Origin: Lachnospiraceae bacterium
GTDB lineage: Bacteria > Bacillota > Clostridia > Lachnospirales > Lachnospiraceae
DNA: 56,254 nt
Reading direction: 5' to 3'
Assembly: GCA_017619635.1 (NCBI GenBank)
Contig: JAFZRZ010000048.1
Location: forward strand, 1-56,254
Each line of letters opens with the position of its first letter. Position 1 is the first letter of the stretch. This document shows positions 6,218 through 15,208 of the stretch, piece by piece. The notes under the pieces are model-generated. The model searched no databases and was not told the origin of the DNA. It was given only the letters and a program-made list of their open reading frames with translations. The position numbers and the translations under genes are program-made.

Positions 6218-8530
6218 ATGAATAAATTCTATGGAAAACGTTTTTATGCGCTTTTTCTTGCATTGATGGTTACAATGACAGGATGCGCAAAGGGTCAGGA
6301 AGAACCCCTTCCTGTCACGGAGGATGTACCGGTGGTTGAGGATGTTACTCCTTCTGACGAGACCCAGACAGATGTGACTGATCAGACTATTGATGAAGAA
6401 CCCGAAGCACCACGTGAGGGCGTAGGTGTCAACATGATCGTAAACGGTGACTTCAGCGATGGTACCGAAAACTGGAACACCTATCTTAATCATGGCGGCA
6501 CATGTGATTTCACAGCAGAAAATGAACAGGGTGTGATAGACATTTCGAAAGCCGGTGCTACAGATTACGGTGTTCAGATCTATTACGACGGATTCAAACT
6601 TGATGAAGGCGGTGTATATGAGTTCTCATTTGATCTGGATACCACTTTGGAAAGACAGATCGAAGCACGTCTTCAGTTAAACGGCGGTGACTACTACCCT
6701 TACTTTGGTGAGTATGTGAACATAACCCCCGGCATGCAGCATTATTCATGGGAATTCACCATGGAAAAAGAAACCGATGTTGCACCGAGACTTTGCTTTA
6801 ACTTAGGAACGCCTACAGGTGTCTCTACATTGGATCCTCATGTTATAACTATAGATAATGTTTCAGTTGTCCTTTTGGATGATTCAAATGTTATCAAAAC
6901 CGAGGTTGTTGATATGAGCCGTAACGTAAATCTCAATCAGGTTGGTTTCAAGCCCTCTGCTCGTAAGACAGCTGTTATAAGAAGCGAGGGTATCGATACA
7001 ACATTTACTCTGAAGGATACTTCAGGAAAAGAAGTTTATTCAGGAAAGTTAACCGGTCCCGTTGATGCACAGTATGCTGCTGAAAAGGTTTACCAGGCAG
7101 ATTTCAGTGATTTCACGACTCCCGGAACCTATGTAGTAGCTGTATCAAACGGTGATGAGTCATATCCTTTCACAATAGGTGAAGATGTTTATGATCAGTT
7201 GCTTCGTGACAGTTTCCTGATGCTCTACAAACAAAGATGCGGAACTGAAGTGACTGCTGATATAGCAGGTGAATTTGCTCATCCTGTATGTCATGATACA
7301 AAAGCTCTTATATATGGAACCAATTCATATATCGATGTGTCAGGCGGGTGGCATGATGCAGGTGACTACGGCAGATACGTTGTAGCCGGAGCCACAACGG
7401 TAGCCGATCTCTTACTTGCATATGAAGACTACCCTGAACTCTGGGCTGCAGATGATCTTGGAATACCGGAAAGTGGCAACGGAATACCGGATATACTTGA
7501 TGAAGCAGCTTATGAGCTCAACTGGATGCTCAAGATGCAGGATCCTTCAACAGGCGGTGTATACCACAAAGTAACCTGCAGAGAATTCCCTGAATTTGTA
7601 ATGCCTCAGGAAGAGACAGAAGAGCTTGTTGTATCTCCTATCTCAAATACGGCAACAGGCGATTTCGCAGCTGTCATGGCTAAAGCATCTGTTATATATG
7701 CCGATTTTGATCCCGCATTTGCAAAAACAGCACTTGCAGCATCAAAGAAAGCATACTCTTACCTTGAAGAACACAAGAGCGCTACAGGCTTTAAGAATCC
7801 TGAAGAGATCACAACAGGTGAATATCCTGACGGTCAGTTTAAGGATGAGATGTACTGGGCTGCTGTTGAACTCTACACCATAACAGGTGAAGAAAAATAT
7901 AAGACATACATAGAGGATATACTCGATCTGTATGTTCTCCACGGATTTGGCTGGGACAGCATGGGAAGCTACGGTAACATAGCATATCTTAAGCTTGATG
8001 CCGATAAACAGAATCCTGAACTTGCAGAAAAGATACGTAATGAAGTTAAAAATAATGCCCAGGAATTCCTGAACAACAGCAAGACTGACGGATATATGGT
8101 CGATCTTGGAAAGAACTACTGCTGGGGTTCAAACTTAAGTGTATGCGCATATGCACGCCAGATGCTGATGGCAGCAAATGATGCCAGTGACAGTGACAAG
8201 AAAGCTTACTCTCAGGCTGTATATGATCAGGTTTCATATATACTGGGACAGAACGCTACAGGTTACTGCTTCCTCACAGGCTACGGTTCACTGAGTGCGG
8301 TCAATCCTCACCACAGACCTTCCGTAGCAATGGGCAAGCCGATGCCGGGTATGGTGATCGGTGGTCCTGACGGCAATCTTGAGGATTCATATATCAAGTC
8401 AGTAATGGCTGATACTCCTCCTGCAAAGTGTTATGCAGACACCACGCAGAGTTTCTCAACAAATGAGGTTACCATTTATTGGAACTCTCCTTTCGTATAT
8501 CTTCTGTCATCTGTTATGTCAGATAACTAA
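6218..8530 (+). CDS. Lipoprotein GH9 endoglucanase with CBM4/9-like domain
   Basis: 770 residues. A lipoprotein signal peptide ends in MTGC (Cys23), followed by an acidic Thr/Glu/Pro-rich linker, so the enzyme is probably tethered outside the membrane. Residues ~70-225 form a CBM4/9-type jelly roll (NMIVNGDFSDGTENW to ITIDNVSVVLLD). Residues ~235-325 are the Ig-like domain that precedes many GH9 enzymes. The catalytic (alpha/alpha)6 domain runs from ~330 to the end, with the Asp motif GGWHDAGDYGRYVV near 375, a His in NPHHRPS near 697 and the presumed acid Glu in TNEVTIYWNSPF near 750. GH9 enzymes cut beta-1,4-glucans; the exact substrate (cellulose, mixed-linkage glucan or xyloglucan) is not readable. 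GGGAGG precedes the ATG, and a strong terminator follows. Confidence 0.92.
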   Translation: MNKFYGKRFYALFLALMVTMTGCAKGQEEPLPVTEDVPVVEDVTPSDETQTDVTDQTIDEEPEAPREGVGVNMIVNGDFSDGTENWNTYLNHGGTCDFTAENEQGVIDISKAGATDYGVQIYYDGFKLDEGGVYEFSFDLDTTLERQIEARLQLNGGDYYPYFGEYVNITPGMQHYSWEFTMEKETDVAPRLCFNLGTPTGVSTLDPHVITIDNVSVVLLDDSNVIKTEVVDMSRNVNLNQVGFKPSARKTAVIRSEGIDTTFTLKDTSGKEVYSGKLTGPVDAQYAAEKVYQADFSDFTTPGTYVVAVSNGDESYPFTIGEDVYDQLLRDSFLMLYKQRCGTEVTADIAGEFAHPVCHDTKALIYGTNSYIDVSGGWHDAGDYGRYVVAGATTVADLLLAYEDYPELWAADDLGIPESGNGIPDILDEAAYELNWMLKMQDPSTGGVYHKVTCREFPEFVMPQEETEELVVSPISNTATGDFAAVMAKASVIYADFDPAFAKTALAASKKAYSYLEEHKSATGFKNPEEITTGEYPDGQFKDEMYWAAVELYTITGEEKYKTYIEDILDLYVLHGFGWDSMGSYGNIAYLKLDADKQNPELAEKIRNEVKNNAQEFLNNSKTDGYMVDLGKNYCWGSNLSVCAYARQMLMAANDASDSDKKAYSQAVYDQVSYILGQNATGYCFLTGYGSLSAVNPHHRPSVAMGKPMPGMVIGGPDGNLEDSYIKSVMADTPPAKCYADTTQSFSTNEVTIYWNSPFVYLLSSVMSDN

Positions 8531-8556
8531 AACATATAGAAACTCATATAAACATC

Positions 8557-8592
8557 AACACCCCCATTGTGATAATGGGGGTGTTCTTTTTT
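8557..8592 (+). terminator. Intrinsic terminator after the GH9 gene
   Basis: A perfect 12-bp stem (8557-8568 with 8574-8585) with a 5-nt loop, then CTTTTTT. It also lies beyond the stop of the convergent GNAT gene. Confidence 0.9.
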
Positions 8593-8604
8593 ACTATCCA
8601 GTTA

Positions 8605-9153
8605 TTAAAGTTTCTTCATCATCCAATATGCATCCACATATGTATTGTCAGCATATTTCATGTTGTCCGGAAATCTTCCGTATTCCACAAAACCAAGTTT
8701 CTTGTATAACTCAATGGCATTTTTGTTTTCAGCTATAACTTCAAGTTCAGCCTGTTCGTATCCGTTTTCCTTAGCGATCTCAAATATCGTATTTAACATC
8801 AGACTTCCGATACCTGTTCCGCAGTATTCCTGATAAAGTGCTATCGCAACATCACATCTGTGTCTGTATCTCTTGTATCGTCCCACGCTCATAAGTGAAC
8901 AGTTTCCGACATGTTTGCCGTCTACAGTGGCTATTAACAATAATGATCTCTCATCATCGATGACAGACTGCAAAAAATCCTTCTCCTGTTCTACAGTTAA
9001 GGTCACCTCATCAGGTTCTCTTATAAGATAAGGTGTTTCCGCTGTAGTGATCTTAAGATACCTGATCAGATCTTCAGCATCTGAAAGTTCGGCATTTCTT
9101 AAGACAACTTCTCTTCCATTCCTGTCCTTTAATGTTATCGGCCCAAACCTCAT
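8605..9153 (-). CDS. GNAT family N-acetyltransferase
   Basis: 182 residues. The fold is recognisable from DVAIALYQEYCGTGIGSLML, the acetyl-CoA-binding Q/R-x-x-G-x-G/A-type loop (here YCGTGIG), and the later ENKNAIELYKKLGFVEYGRF motif typical of GNAT enzymes. It probably transfers an acetyl group to an amine of a small molecule or protein N-terminus; the substrate cannot be read. GAGG precedes the ATG. It is a single gene, convergent with the GH9 glucanase. Confidence 0.88.
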   Translation of the reverse strand: MRFGPITLKDRNGREVVLRNAELSDAEDLIRYLKITTAETPYLIREPDEVTLTVEQEKDFLQSVIDDERSLLLIATVDGKHVGNCSLMSVGRYKRYRHRCDVAIALYQEYCGTGIGSLMLNTIFEIAKENGYEQAELEVIAENKNAIELYKKLGFVEYGRFPDNMKYADNTYVDAYWMMKKL

Positions 9154-9363
9154 TTACATTCCCTCATTTCCCATAAAACTCCATTCACCTATTACACTCC
9201 AATTCTAAAACCATTATTTTTCATTTGCAACATGATATAATCTTATATAGGTGTCTCCAAAATTTTCATGCTACATAAAGTTATAATATCGTAAATTCCA
9301 GAATGCTTAAGCATTTTTGAGTACAATGTGGAACATATGTGGAACTTTGCTTTTCTCAAAAGT

Positions 9364-9402
9364 AAAAAAGCCCGGAAAACCGCGTAAAATCGGTATTCCG
9401 AA
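9364..9402 (-). terminator. Terminator after tRNA-Trp
   Basis: An imperfect hairpin pairing CGGAATACCG with CGGTTTTCCG, followed on the minus strand by CTTTTTTACTTTT. The 260-bp stretch 9154-9413 holds no other gene; it contains a repeated TGTGGAAC word at 9327-9347. Confidence 0.75.
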
Positions 9403-9413
9403 CTTCTCTTTAG

Positions 9414-9484
9414 CAGGGGATGAGAGAATCGAACTCCCACCAAAGGTTTTGGAGACCCCTATCATACCATTTGACCAATCCCCT
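9414..9484 (-). tRNA. tRNA-Trp (CCA)
   Basis: A 71-nt cloverleaf with acceptor arms AGGGGAT/ATCCCCT, discriminator G, anticodon CCA in loop CTCCAAA and T-loop TTCGATT. CCA end not encoded. It stands alone between radA and its terminator. Confidence 0.93.
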
Positions 9485-9512
9485 GTGCCTGAGCTTTTGC
9501 TCAACAAACGAT

Positions 9513-9541
9513 ATTATAACAAAGCATTTTGAATAATGCAA
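9513..9541 (-). promoter_or_regulatory. Promoter of tRNA-Trp
   Basis: TTGCAT (9536-9541), 17-bp spacer, TATAAT (9513-9518) on the minus strand. Confidence 0.7.
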
Positions 9542-9582
9542 GACAAATTTGAAACTTTATAAAAACCTTTAAAATGTCCCTT

Positions 9583-10947
9583 TTATATGACATCTATGGC
9601 CTCTGCTATATTCTTGACACCAACGACTTTTATGCCCTTTATATCCTTTAAGGCATCCAGACATCCGAAAGGCACTATACAGGTTTTAAAGCCCAGCTTC
9701 TTTGCTTCATTTACCCTTCCCGCAGCCTGTGATACGGCTCTTACCTCGCCGCTTAATCCTACTTCACCGAATGCGATGGTCTTGTCATCAATAGCTTTGT
9801 TCCTGTAACTTGAGACCACAGCGAGCACTATACCAAGATCGATGGCAGGTTCTGTTATCTTTATCCCGCCTGCGATATTCACGTATGCATCCTGATCTGA
9901 AAGAGGCATATTGAGTCTCTTTTCCAGTACAGCCATAAGAAGATTCAGTCTGTTGGTATCACTTCCGGCAGACTGTCTTTTCGGGAACCCGAAACTTGTT
10001 CTTGTGACTAGAGCCTGTATCTCTATAAGGATCGGTCTTGTGCCTTCCATTGAACATGAGACTATTGATCCGCTTGAATCCTGCGGCTTACCGTTAAGCA
10101 TGTATTCCGAGGGATTGGGAACCTCTATAAGGCCCTCATTCTTCATCTCAAACACACCAATCTCATTAGTGGAGCCAAAACGGTTCTTAACACCTCTTAA
10201 TATCCTGTAGGAGGCATGTCTGTCACCTTCAAAATAAAGCACGATATCAACCATATGCTCCAAAACCCTTGGACCTGCAACAGTGCCTTCCTTTGTGACA
10301 TGACCAACGATAAAGACACTCACGCCAAGTTCTTTGGCTATACGCATCATAACAGAAGTTGCTTCCCTTACCTGTGAGACACTGCCTGCCGCGGAACCTA
10401 TCTCCTCATCATACATTGTCTGAATGGAATCTATAACAACAACTTCCGGCTTTGTCTTTTTTATCACATCCTCTATGACAGTAAGGTTTGTCTCACATAA
10501 AAGCTTAAGGCTCTCCCTCATGTCACCGATCCTTACCGCTCTTAACTTTATCTGTCTTAAGCTCTCCTCGCCCGATACATACAGTACGTGTCTGCCTGCA
10601 TCCGAAAGCTTTTTGCACACCTGTAAAAGCAGTGTTGATTTGCCTATACCCGGATCTCCTCCGACAAGGGTTAAAGAACCTGCGACTATACCGCCGCCAA
10701 GGACTCTGTCGAGCTCATCGATACCGATGACAGTCCTCTGTTCTTCCTTCATGTCTATCTCACCAAATGATACCGGCTTTGATTCGCTCCTGGCCATCCT
10801 TGAGTGCTGGGAAGCAAGAAGCTTCTTATCCACCTTTTCCTCAACAAAGCTGTTCCAGGCTTTACATGCCGGACACTGCCCCATCCATTTGGCTGATTCA
10901 TATCCGCATTCATTACAAAAATATACAAGAGTATCCTTCTTAGCCAA
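9583..10947 (-). CDS. radA: DNA repair protein RadA/Sms
   Basis: 454 residues, the family length. RadA is a DnaB-like helicase that drives branch migration in recombination and repair. It has the N-terminal zinc finger (C11-x2-C14 and C25-x2-C28), a RecA-type Walker A GGDPGIGKSTLL, the RadA-specific KNRFG motif, and the C-terminal Lon-protease-like domain (IAGGIKITEPAIDLGI). The start codon is TTG with GGAG 12 nt upstream. The order clpC-(unknown)-radA resembles the Bacillus clpC-radA linkage. Confidence 0.96.
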   Translation of the reverse strand: MAKKDTLVYFCNECGYESAKWMGQCPACKAWNSFVEEKVDKKLLASQHSRMARSESKPVSFGEIDMKEEQRTVIGIDELDRVLGGGIVAGSLTLVGGDPGIGKSTLLLQVCKKLSDAGRHVLYVSGEESLRQIKLRAVRIGDMRESLKLLCETNLTVIEDVIKKTKPEVVVIDSIQTMYDEEIGSAAGSVSQVREATSVMMRIAKELGVSVFIVGHVTKEGTVAGPRVLEHMVDIVLYFEGDRHASYRILRGVKNRFGSTNEIGVFEMKNEGLIEVPNPSEYMLNGKPQDSSGSIVSCSMEGTRPILIEIQALVTRTSFGFPKRQSAGSDTNRLNLLMAVLEKRLNMPLSDQDAYVNIAGGIKITEPAIDLGIVLAVVSSYRNKAIDDKTIAFGEVGLSGEVRAVSQAAGRVNEAKKLGFKTCIVPFGCLDALKDIKGIKVVGVKNIAEAIDVI

Positions 10948-10990
10948 TTTACTTCGATTCTCCTATGATCACTGCATCTGTATATTGAAA

Positions 10991-11016
10991 TGCCCATCTG
11001 ACTTAACAGATGGGCA
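10991..11016 (-). terminator. Hairpin between the 136-aa gene and radA
   Basis: A perfect 10-bp stem TGCCCATCTG/CAGATGGGCA with a 6-nt loop, followed on the minus strand by TTTCAATAT. Likely a partial terminator; radA begins 44 bp further on. Confidence 0.6.
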
Positions 11017-11033
11017 ACTATTCAATGATACCA

Positions 11034-11444
11034 TTATTTCTTTATTACTACTTTTTTCTTTCCGCCACTAAGATCAAGGCTGAAATTCAACTTACCTCCA
11101 AGGTTTGTCTTAACCTTGCCAACGCTTGCATCATCAACGAAAATCTCGTATTCCGTCTCATCTTCAAGGCCTACGGTTATCTGTGCATCCTCGTCTGCTC
11201 CACCCTCAACAGAAAACTCAACTCCGTCAGCATGCTCTGCGAAACCGTATACGCTGGTACCCGGAACGGATTCATATACAAACATACCGTTTTTTTCAAG
11301 CTTTGTGATCTCATTGAAGGTCTTAACCTTCATGAGGTTGCCTTCATAAGGAAAATCCTCTACTTTGGACTTCTGTGGTAACGTGTAATCCCCAAAGCTC
11401 AAAGAGTTGTCACTCTCAACCGTTATTAAATTTTTTGCTGCCAT
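11034..11444 (-). CDS. Conserved-looking 136-aa protein, unknown function
   Basis: 136 residues starting MAAKNLITVESDNSLSFGDY, with no signal peptide or membrane segment. The middle is acidic and beta-strand rich (GGADEDAQITVGLEDETEYE) and the C-terminus is basic (GGKKKVVIKK). I recall similar short proteins in Lachnospiraceae carrying the name endosialidase, but nothing in this sequence supports an enzyme and I do not adopt it. A good ribosome site (GGAGG) precedes the ATG. It lies between clpC and radA on the same strand. Confidence 0.7.
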   Translation of the reverse strand: MAAKNLITVESDNSLSFGDYTLPQKSKVEDFPYEGNLMKVKTFNEITKLEKNGMFVYESVPGTSVYGFAEHADGVEFSVEGGADEDAQITVGLEDETEYEIFVDDASVGKVKTNLGGKLNFSLDLSGGKKKVVIKK

Positions 11445-11526
11445 TTGCTTACCTCCGTATCAGTCAACAGGCGTTTTATCTGCCTGCAACCCACATATAA
11501 ATTATAACCGATTGTGAGATAAAAAA

Positions 11527-13962
11527 CTATACTTTGTTAAAAATGATCTTCTTATCTTTGACCCCGACCTTAACATTGTCACCGGGCTGGATATTCTTTA
11601 AAAGTATCTGTTCTGCCAGGTTATCTTCTATCTCTGTCTGAATGGCTCTCTTAAGCGGTCTTGCACCCATCTTCAGATTGGTGTATTTCTCCACTATGAA
11701 TTTCTTTACTGCCGGTGATATTGACAGTTTTATATCCATCTGATCTTTGCATCTGTCTGTAAGATTCTTAGACAGAAGCGTTACGATATCATGCATATCT
11801 TCGTTAGTGAGTGCATGGAATACCATGATGTCATCGATACGGTTGATGAATTCAGGCTTAAACATGCGCTTAACCTCTTCCATTACCGCCTCTTTCATCT
11901 TCTCGTAATCTCTCTGAGCATCATTTTTGCTTGCAAAGCCGAGATTCTTGGGTTCCATTATCCTCATGGCACCTGCATTACTCGTCATGATTATAACAGT
12001 ATTCTTAAAGGAAACCTTTCGTCCCTTTGAATCTGTGATATGACCGTCATCAAGTACCTGTAACAGGATATTAAACACATCGGGATGTGCCTTTTCTATC
12101 TCATCAAACAGAACCACACTGTAAGGATTCTGTCTTATCTTATCCGATAACTGTCCTCCGTCATCATGTCCTACATATCCCGGAGGCGAACCAATCATCT
12201 TTGATACCGAATGACTTTCCATGTATTCCGACATGTCCACACGGATAAGTGCATCCTCTGACCCAAACATAGCCTCTGCAAGGGCTTTTGAAAGCTCTGT
12301 CTTACCTACACCGGTAGGACCGAGGAATAAAAATGAACCGATGGGTCTCTTGGGATCCTGAAGTCCGACTCTTCCTCTTCTCATTGCCTTTGATATTGCA
12401 TCAACAGCTTCGTTCTGGCCTATTACTCTCTTATGCAGTATACTCTCAAGTTTGAGCAGTCTGTCTGTCTCTTTTTCGCTTAATTTGGCAACAGGTATCT
12501 TGGTCCATGCAGATACAGCCTCAGCGATATCCTCTTCTGTGACCACATACTGCTTCTTGCTCTCTTTCTTTGCTTCCTGCGCTTTGACCTTGTCTAACTT
12601 CTTTATAAGCTCGTCTTCGGTCCTCTTAAGCTCTCCTGCCTGCGCAAAAGCTTCAAGCTTTATCGCATTCTCGATCTGCGAATCTATCTTTCTTATCTCT
12701 TCTTCGATCTCATTAACCTTTGATGAAGTATGTGCTGTAAACAGTCTTACGGCACTTGATGCCTCATCTATAAGATCTATGGCCTTATCCGGAAGATTTC
12801 TGTCATTTATATATCTTGCAGATAATCTGACAGCCGCCTCTATGGCTGATCCAAGGATAGTGACCTTATGATGCTCTTCGTACTTGTGGGCTATTCCCTT
12901 TAGGATACGTATCGCCTCTTCCTCTGAAGGTTCTTCCACAGTGATAGGCTGGAAACGTCTCTCAAGTGCGGCATCCTTTTCGATATACTTTCTGTATTCA
13001 ACCAGCGTTGTTGCACCTATAAGCTGGATCTCACCTCTGCTAAGGCTGGGCTTGAGTATATTTGAAGCATCTATGGCTCCCTCAGCTCCGCCTGCGCCGA
13101 TAAGTGTATGAAGCTCATCCAAAAACAGTAACACATTACCGTCCTCGATGACCTCCTTCATGACCTTCTTGATCCTCTCTTCGAATTCTCCTCTGTATTT
13201 GGAGCCTGCGACCATACCTGAAAGGTCAAGTGTCAGAACTCTTTTATTCTTTACAGTATCGGGAACTTCACCAGCAACTATACGCTGTGCGAGTCCTTCC
13301 ACGATAGCAGTCTTTCCAACACCGGGCTCACCTACAAGACAGGGATTGTTCTTAACTCTCCTGCTTAGGATCTGGATCATGCGGCTGATCTCACCTTCTC
13401 TGCCTATAACAGGATCAAGCTTCCCTTCTGAGGCAAGCTTGGTAAGATCTCTGCTGTATTGGTCGAGCATTGATGTGCCGTTTTTCTTTGCAGGCTTTAT
13501 AGGCAGATCCTCTTTATAGAGATTGCCGTCCTCTCCCATGGAGATAAGTGTCTCGGCATAGACCTTGGGCAGATTAACACCCATGGTTATCAAAAGTCTG
13601 GCTGCGACATTTTCTCCCTCCTTTATGATAGCCAGCAATATATGTTCTGAACCTATCATATCGGAATTGAATCTGTCAGCCTGTCTGGCTGCTTCTTCAA
13701 GGACCATCACTGCTCGTGGCGAAAAACCATCACGCTCAGCGATAGCTGCTCCGCCGTCAGGTGCGACAAAATCGCGCACCAACTCCTCGATCGTATCCAG
13801 CTTGGCTCCGTTGTTTGTCAAAACCTTGGCTGCAAGGCCCTCACCTTCTTTAATGAGGCCTAAAAGTATATGCTCGGTGCCAACATACGACTGATGGAGA
13901 TTTTTTGCATATTTTTTTGCATGCTTTAATGCGATCTTCGCATTCTCGGTGTATTCTTTCAT
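11527..13962 (-). CDS. clpC: ATP-dependent Clp protease ATPase subunit ClpC
   Basis: 811 residues, as in other ClpC proteins. ClpC unfolds substrates and feeds them to ClpP. Two Clp-N repeats occupy residues 1-145. The first AAA module has Walker A GEPGVGKTAIVEG and Walker B LLFLDELHTLIGAGG. A UVR-like coiled segment near 415-455 (EIRKIDSQIENAIKLEAFAQ) marks ClpC rather than ClpA or ClpB. The second AAA module has GPTGVGKTELSKAL and ends in a D2-small domain. The mcsA, mcsB and ctsR genes usually found upstream in Bacillus are absent; instead an SH3b protein precedes it by 9 bp. Confidence 0.96.
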   Translation of the reverse strand: MKEYTENAKIALKHAKKYAKNLHQSYVGTEHILLGLIKEGEGLAAKVLTNNGAKLDTIEELVRDFVAPDGGAAIAERDGFSPRAVMVLEEAARQADRFNSDMIGSEHILLAIIKEGENVAARLLITMGVNLPKVYAETLISMGEDGNLYKEDLPIKPAKKNGTSMLDQYSRDLTKLASEGKLDPVIGREGEISRMIQILSRRVKNNPCLVGEPGVGKTAIVEGLAQRIVAGEVPDTVKNKRVLTLDLSGMVAGSKYRGEFEERIKKVMKEVIEDGNVLLFLDELHTLIGAGGAEGAIDASNILKPSLSRGEIQLIGATTLVEYRKYIEKDAALERRFQPITVEEPSEEEAIRILKGIAHKYEEHHKVTILGSAIEAAVRLSARYINDRNLPDKAIDLIDEASSAVRLFTAHTSSKVNEIEEEIRKIDSQIENAIKLEAFAQAGELKRTEDELIKKLDKVKAQEAKKESKKQYVVTEEDIAEAVSAWTKIPVAKLSEKETDRLLKLESILHKRVIGQNEAVDAISKAMRRGRVGLQDPKRPIGSFLFLGPTGVGKTELSKALAEAMFGSEDALIRVDMSEYMESHSVSKMIGSPPGYVGHDDGGQLSDKIRQNPYSVVLFDEIEKAHPDVFNILLQVLDDGHITDSKGRKVSFKNTVIIMTSNAGAMRIMEPKNLGFASKNDAQRDYEKMKEAVMEEVKRMFKPEFINRIDDIMVFHALTNEDMHDIVTLLSKNLTDRCKDQMDIKLSISPAVKKFIVEKYTNLKMGARPLKRAIQTEIEDNLAEQILLKNIQPGDNVKVGVKDKKIIFNKV

Positions 13963-13971
13963 AAAAACAGA

Positions 13972-15204
13972 TTATTTATCTATATCCAGGAATTCAAACT
14001 CCATGTCATCATCGATATCAAGGAAGTTCTTAGACTGCCATGCTTCTTTTCTGTCAGCCTGAAGTGCCTTGGAAGGTTTTGTTATTGCTGAAGCCTTCTT
14101 GGGCTTATTCTTCTTGGTAACGATCTTTATATCATCGTCGGGTTCCTCTAAAGCTACAGTTGATCTTGAAGGAGTAGCAGCACGAACCGGTTCGGGCTCC
14201 TCTTCATCATCAGCTTCATAAGGATCCTCTTCGTCTTCCCAATCCTCGTAAGAATCTTTCAATCTGAATAAAAGGATCACAACAGCGATAAGAAGGATGA
14301 ATATAACAACACCCATTGCTATGATGATCTTCTTATATTTTGAGGCATCCGCATTGTCAGATGTCTGCATAGACTGACTCTGTTGCATAACAGCATTGAT
14401 ATTGTCGATACTCTGACGTGTGCCTTTTATATGGTCATAGAGATACCATGTATCAACACCGTCATTGTTAGGCTCATATTTAAGCTCGTAATCACTGTTG
14501 GGAACAGAAACAGGTGCTGTTTGTTCTGTCTCCTCAACTTCTGTCTCCTCGGTTTCTACAGCTTCTTCGCCTTCGCTTTCAGATTCTACAGCTGTATTTA
14601 CATAGTCAGATCTTATGAATCCGCTTACTCCGTCATAGCTTACCTGATACCAAACCTTGCCGTCACTTCCTGTAGCCTGACCTGTGATGGTGAGTGCCTG
14701 ACCTGATTCAGCTGTGGCTTTCTTGTTAGACTTTGTTGATGCTGATTCTCTTACACTGACTGCATCAGTGGTAACACCGCTTGTGAACTCACAGGGTTCA
14801 ACAGTGGTTGTTGTAACTTCAGTAACTGTTTCAGTCTCTGTCTCTGTAGACTGTGTTGTTTCCTTTTTCTCGGAAGAAGATGAAGAAGATGACTCTGTAG
14901 AGATATCACCTTTAACATCCGTTACAAGGTCAGCTCTTATGTATCCGGTCGTGTTACCGTCAACATATACCTTATACCATGTATATCCATCTCCGTCCTT
15001 TGTAGATGAAAGGACATCAAGCTTGCTTCCTTTTACTGTGCTTCCGACTACCTCTGCAGATGTGCTGGCTGTCTGTCTGATCTTTGCTGCATCTGCTGAA
15101 ACCTTACATGTTCCTGCAGCAAGCGCACCAAACGCACCCACATATATGGCTGTCGTAACGACAGACACCGCAAGTATGCTTCTAACTGCTCTCTTTAATC
15201 CCAT
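13972..15204 (-). CDS. Secreted SH3b-domain protein with C-terminal membrane anchor and cytoplasmic tail
   Basis: 410 residues from the ATG at 15204, which is preceded by AAAGGG at 9 nt; an ATG 8 codons earlier overlaps purD and lacks a ribosome site. A signal peptide (about 1-32) is followed by two bacterial SH3 domains (~33-95 and ~140-205, each with VSADAAKIRQTAST-like or VSVRESASTKSNKK-like starts), separated by Ser/Thr/Glu-rich linkers. One transmembrane helix (KIIIAMGVVIFILLIAVVIL) lies near residue 290. The last ~100 residues are very acidic and then basic and should be cytoplasmic. SH3b domains usually bind peptidoglycan, so it may sense or attach to the wall. It sits between purD and clpC in the same direction. 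Confidence 0.8.
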   Translation of the reverse strand: MGLKRAVRSILAVSVVTTAIYVGAFGALAAGTCKVSADAAKIRQTASTSAEVVGSTVKGSKLDVLSSTKDGDGYTWYKVYVDGNTTGYIRADLVTDVKGDISTESSSSSSSEKKETTQSTETETETVTEVTTTTVEPCEFTSGVTTDAVSVRESASTKSNKKATAESGQALTITGQATGSDGKVWYQVSYDGVSGFIRSDYVNTAVESESEGEEAVETEETEVEETEQTAPVSVPNSDYELKYEPNNDGVDTWYLYDHIKGTRQSIDNINAVMQQSQSMQTSDNADASKYKKIIIAMGVVIFILLIAVVILLFRLKDSYEDWEDEEDPYEADDEEEPEPVRAATPSRSTVALEEPDDDIKIVTKKNKPKKASAITKPSKALQADRKEAWQSKNFLDIDDDMEFEFLDIDK

Positions 15205-15208
15205 TTTC

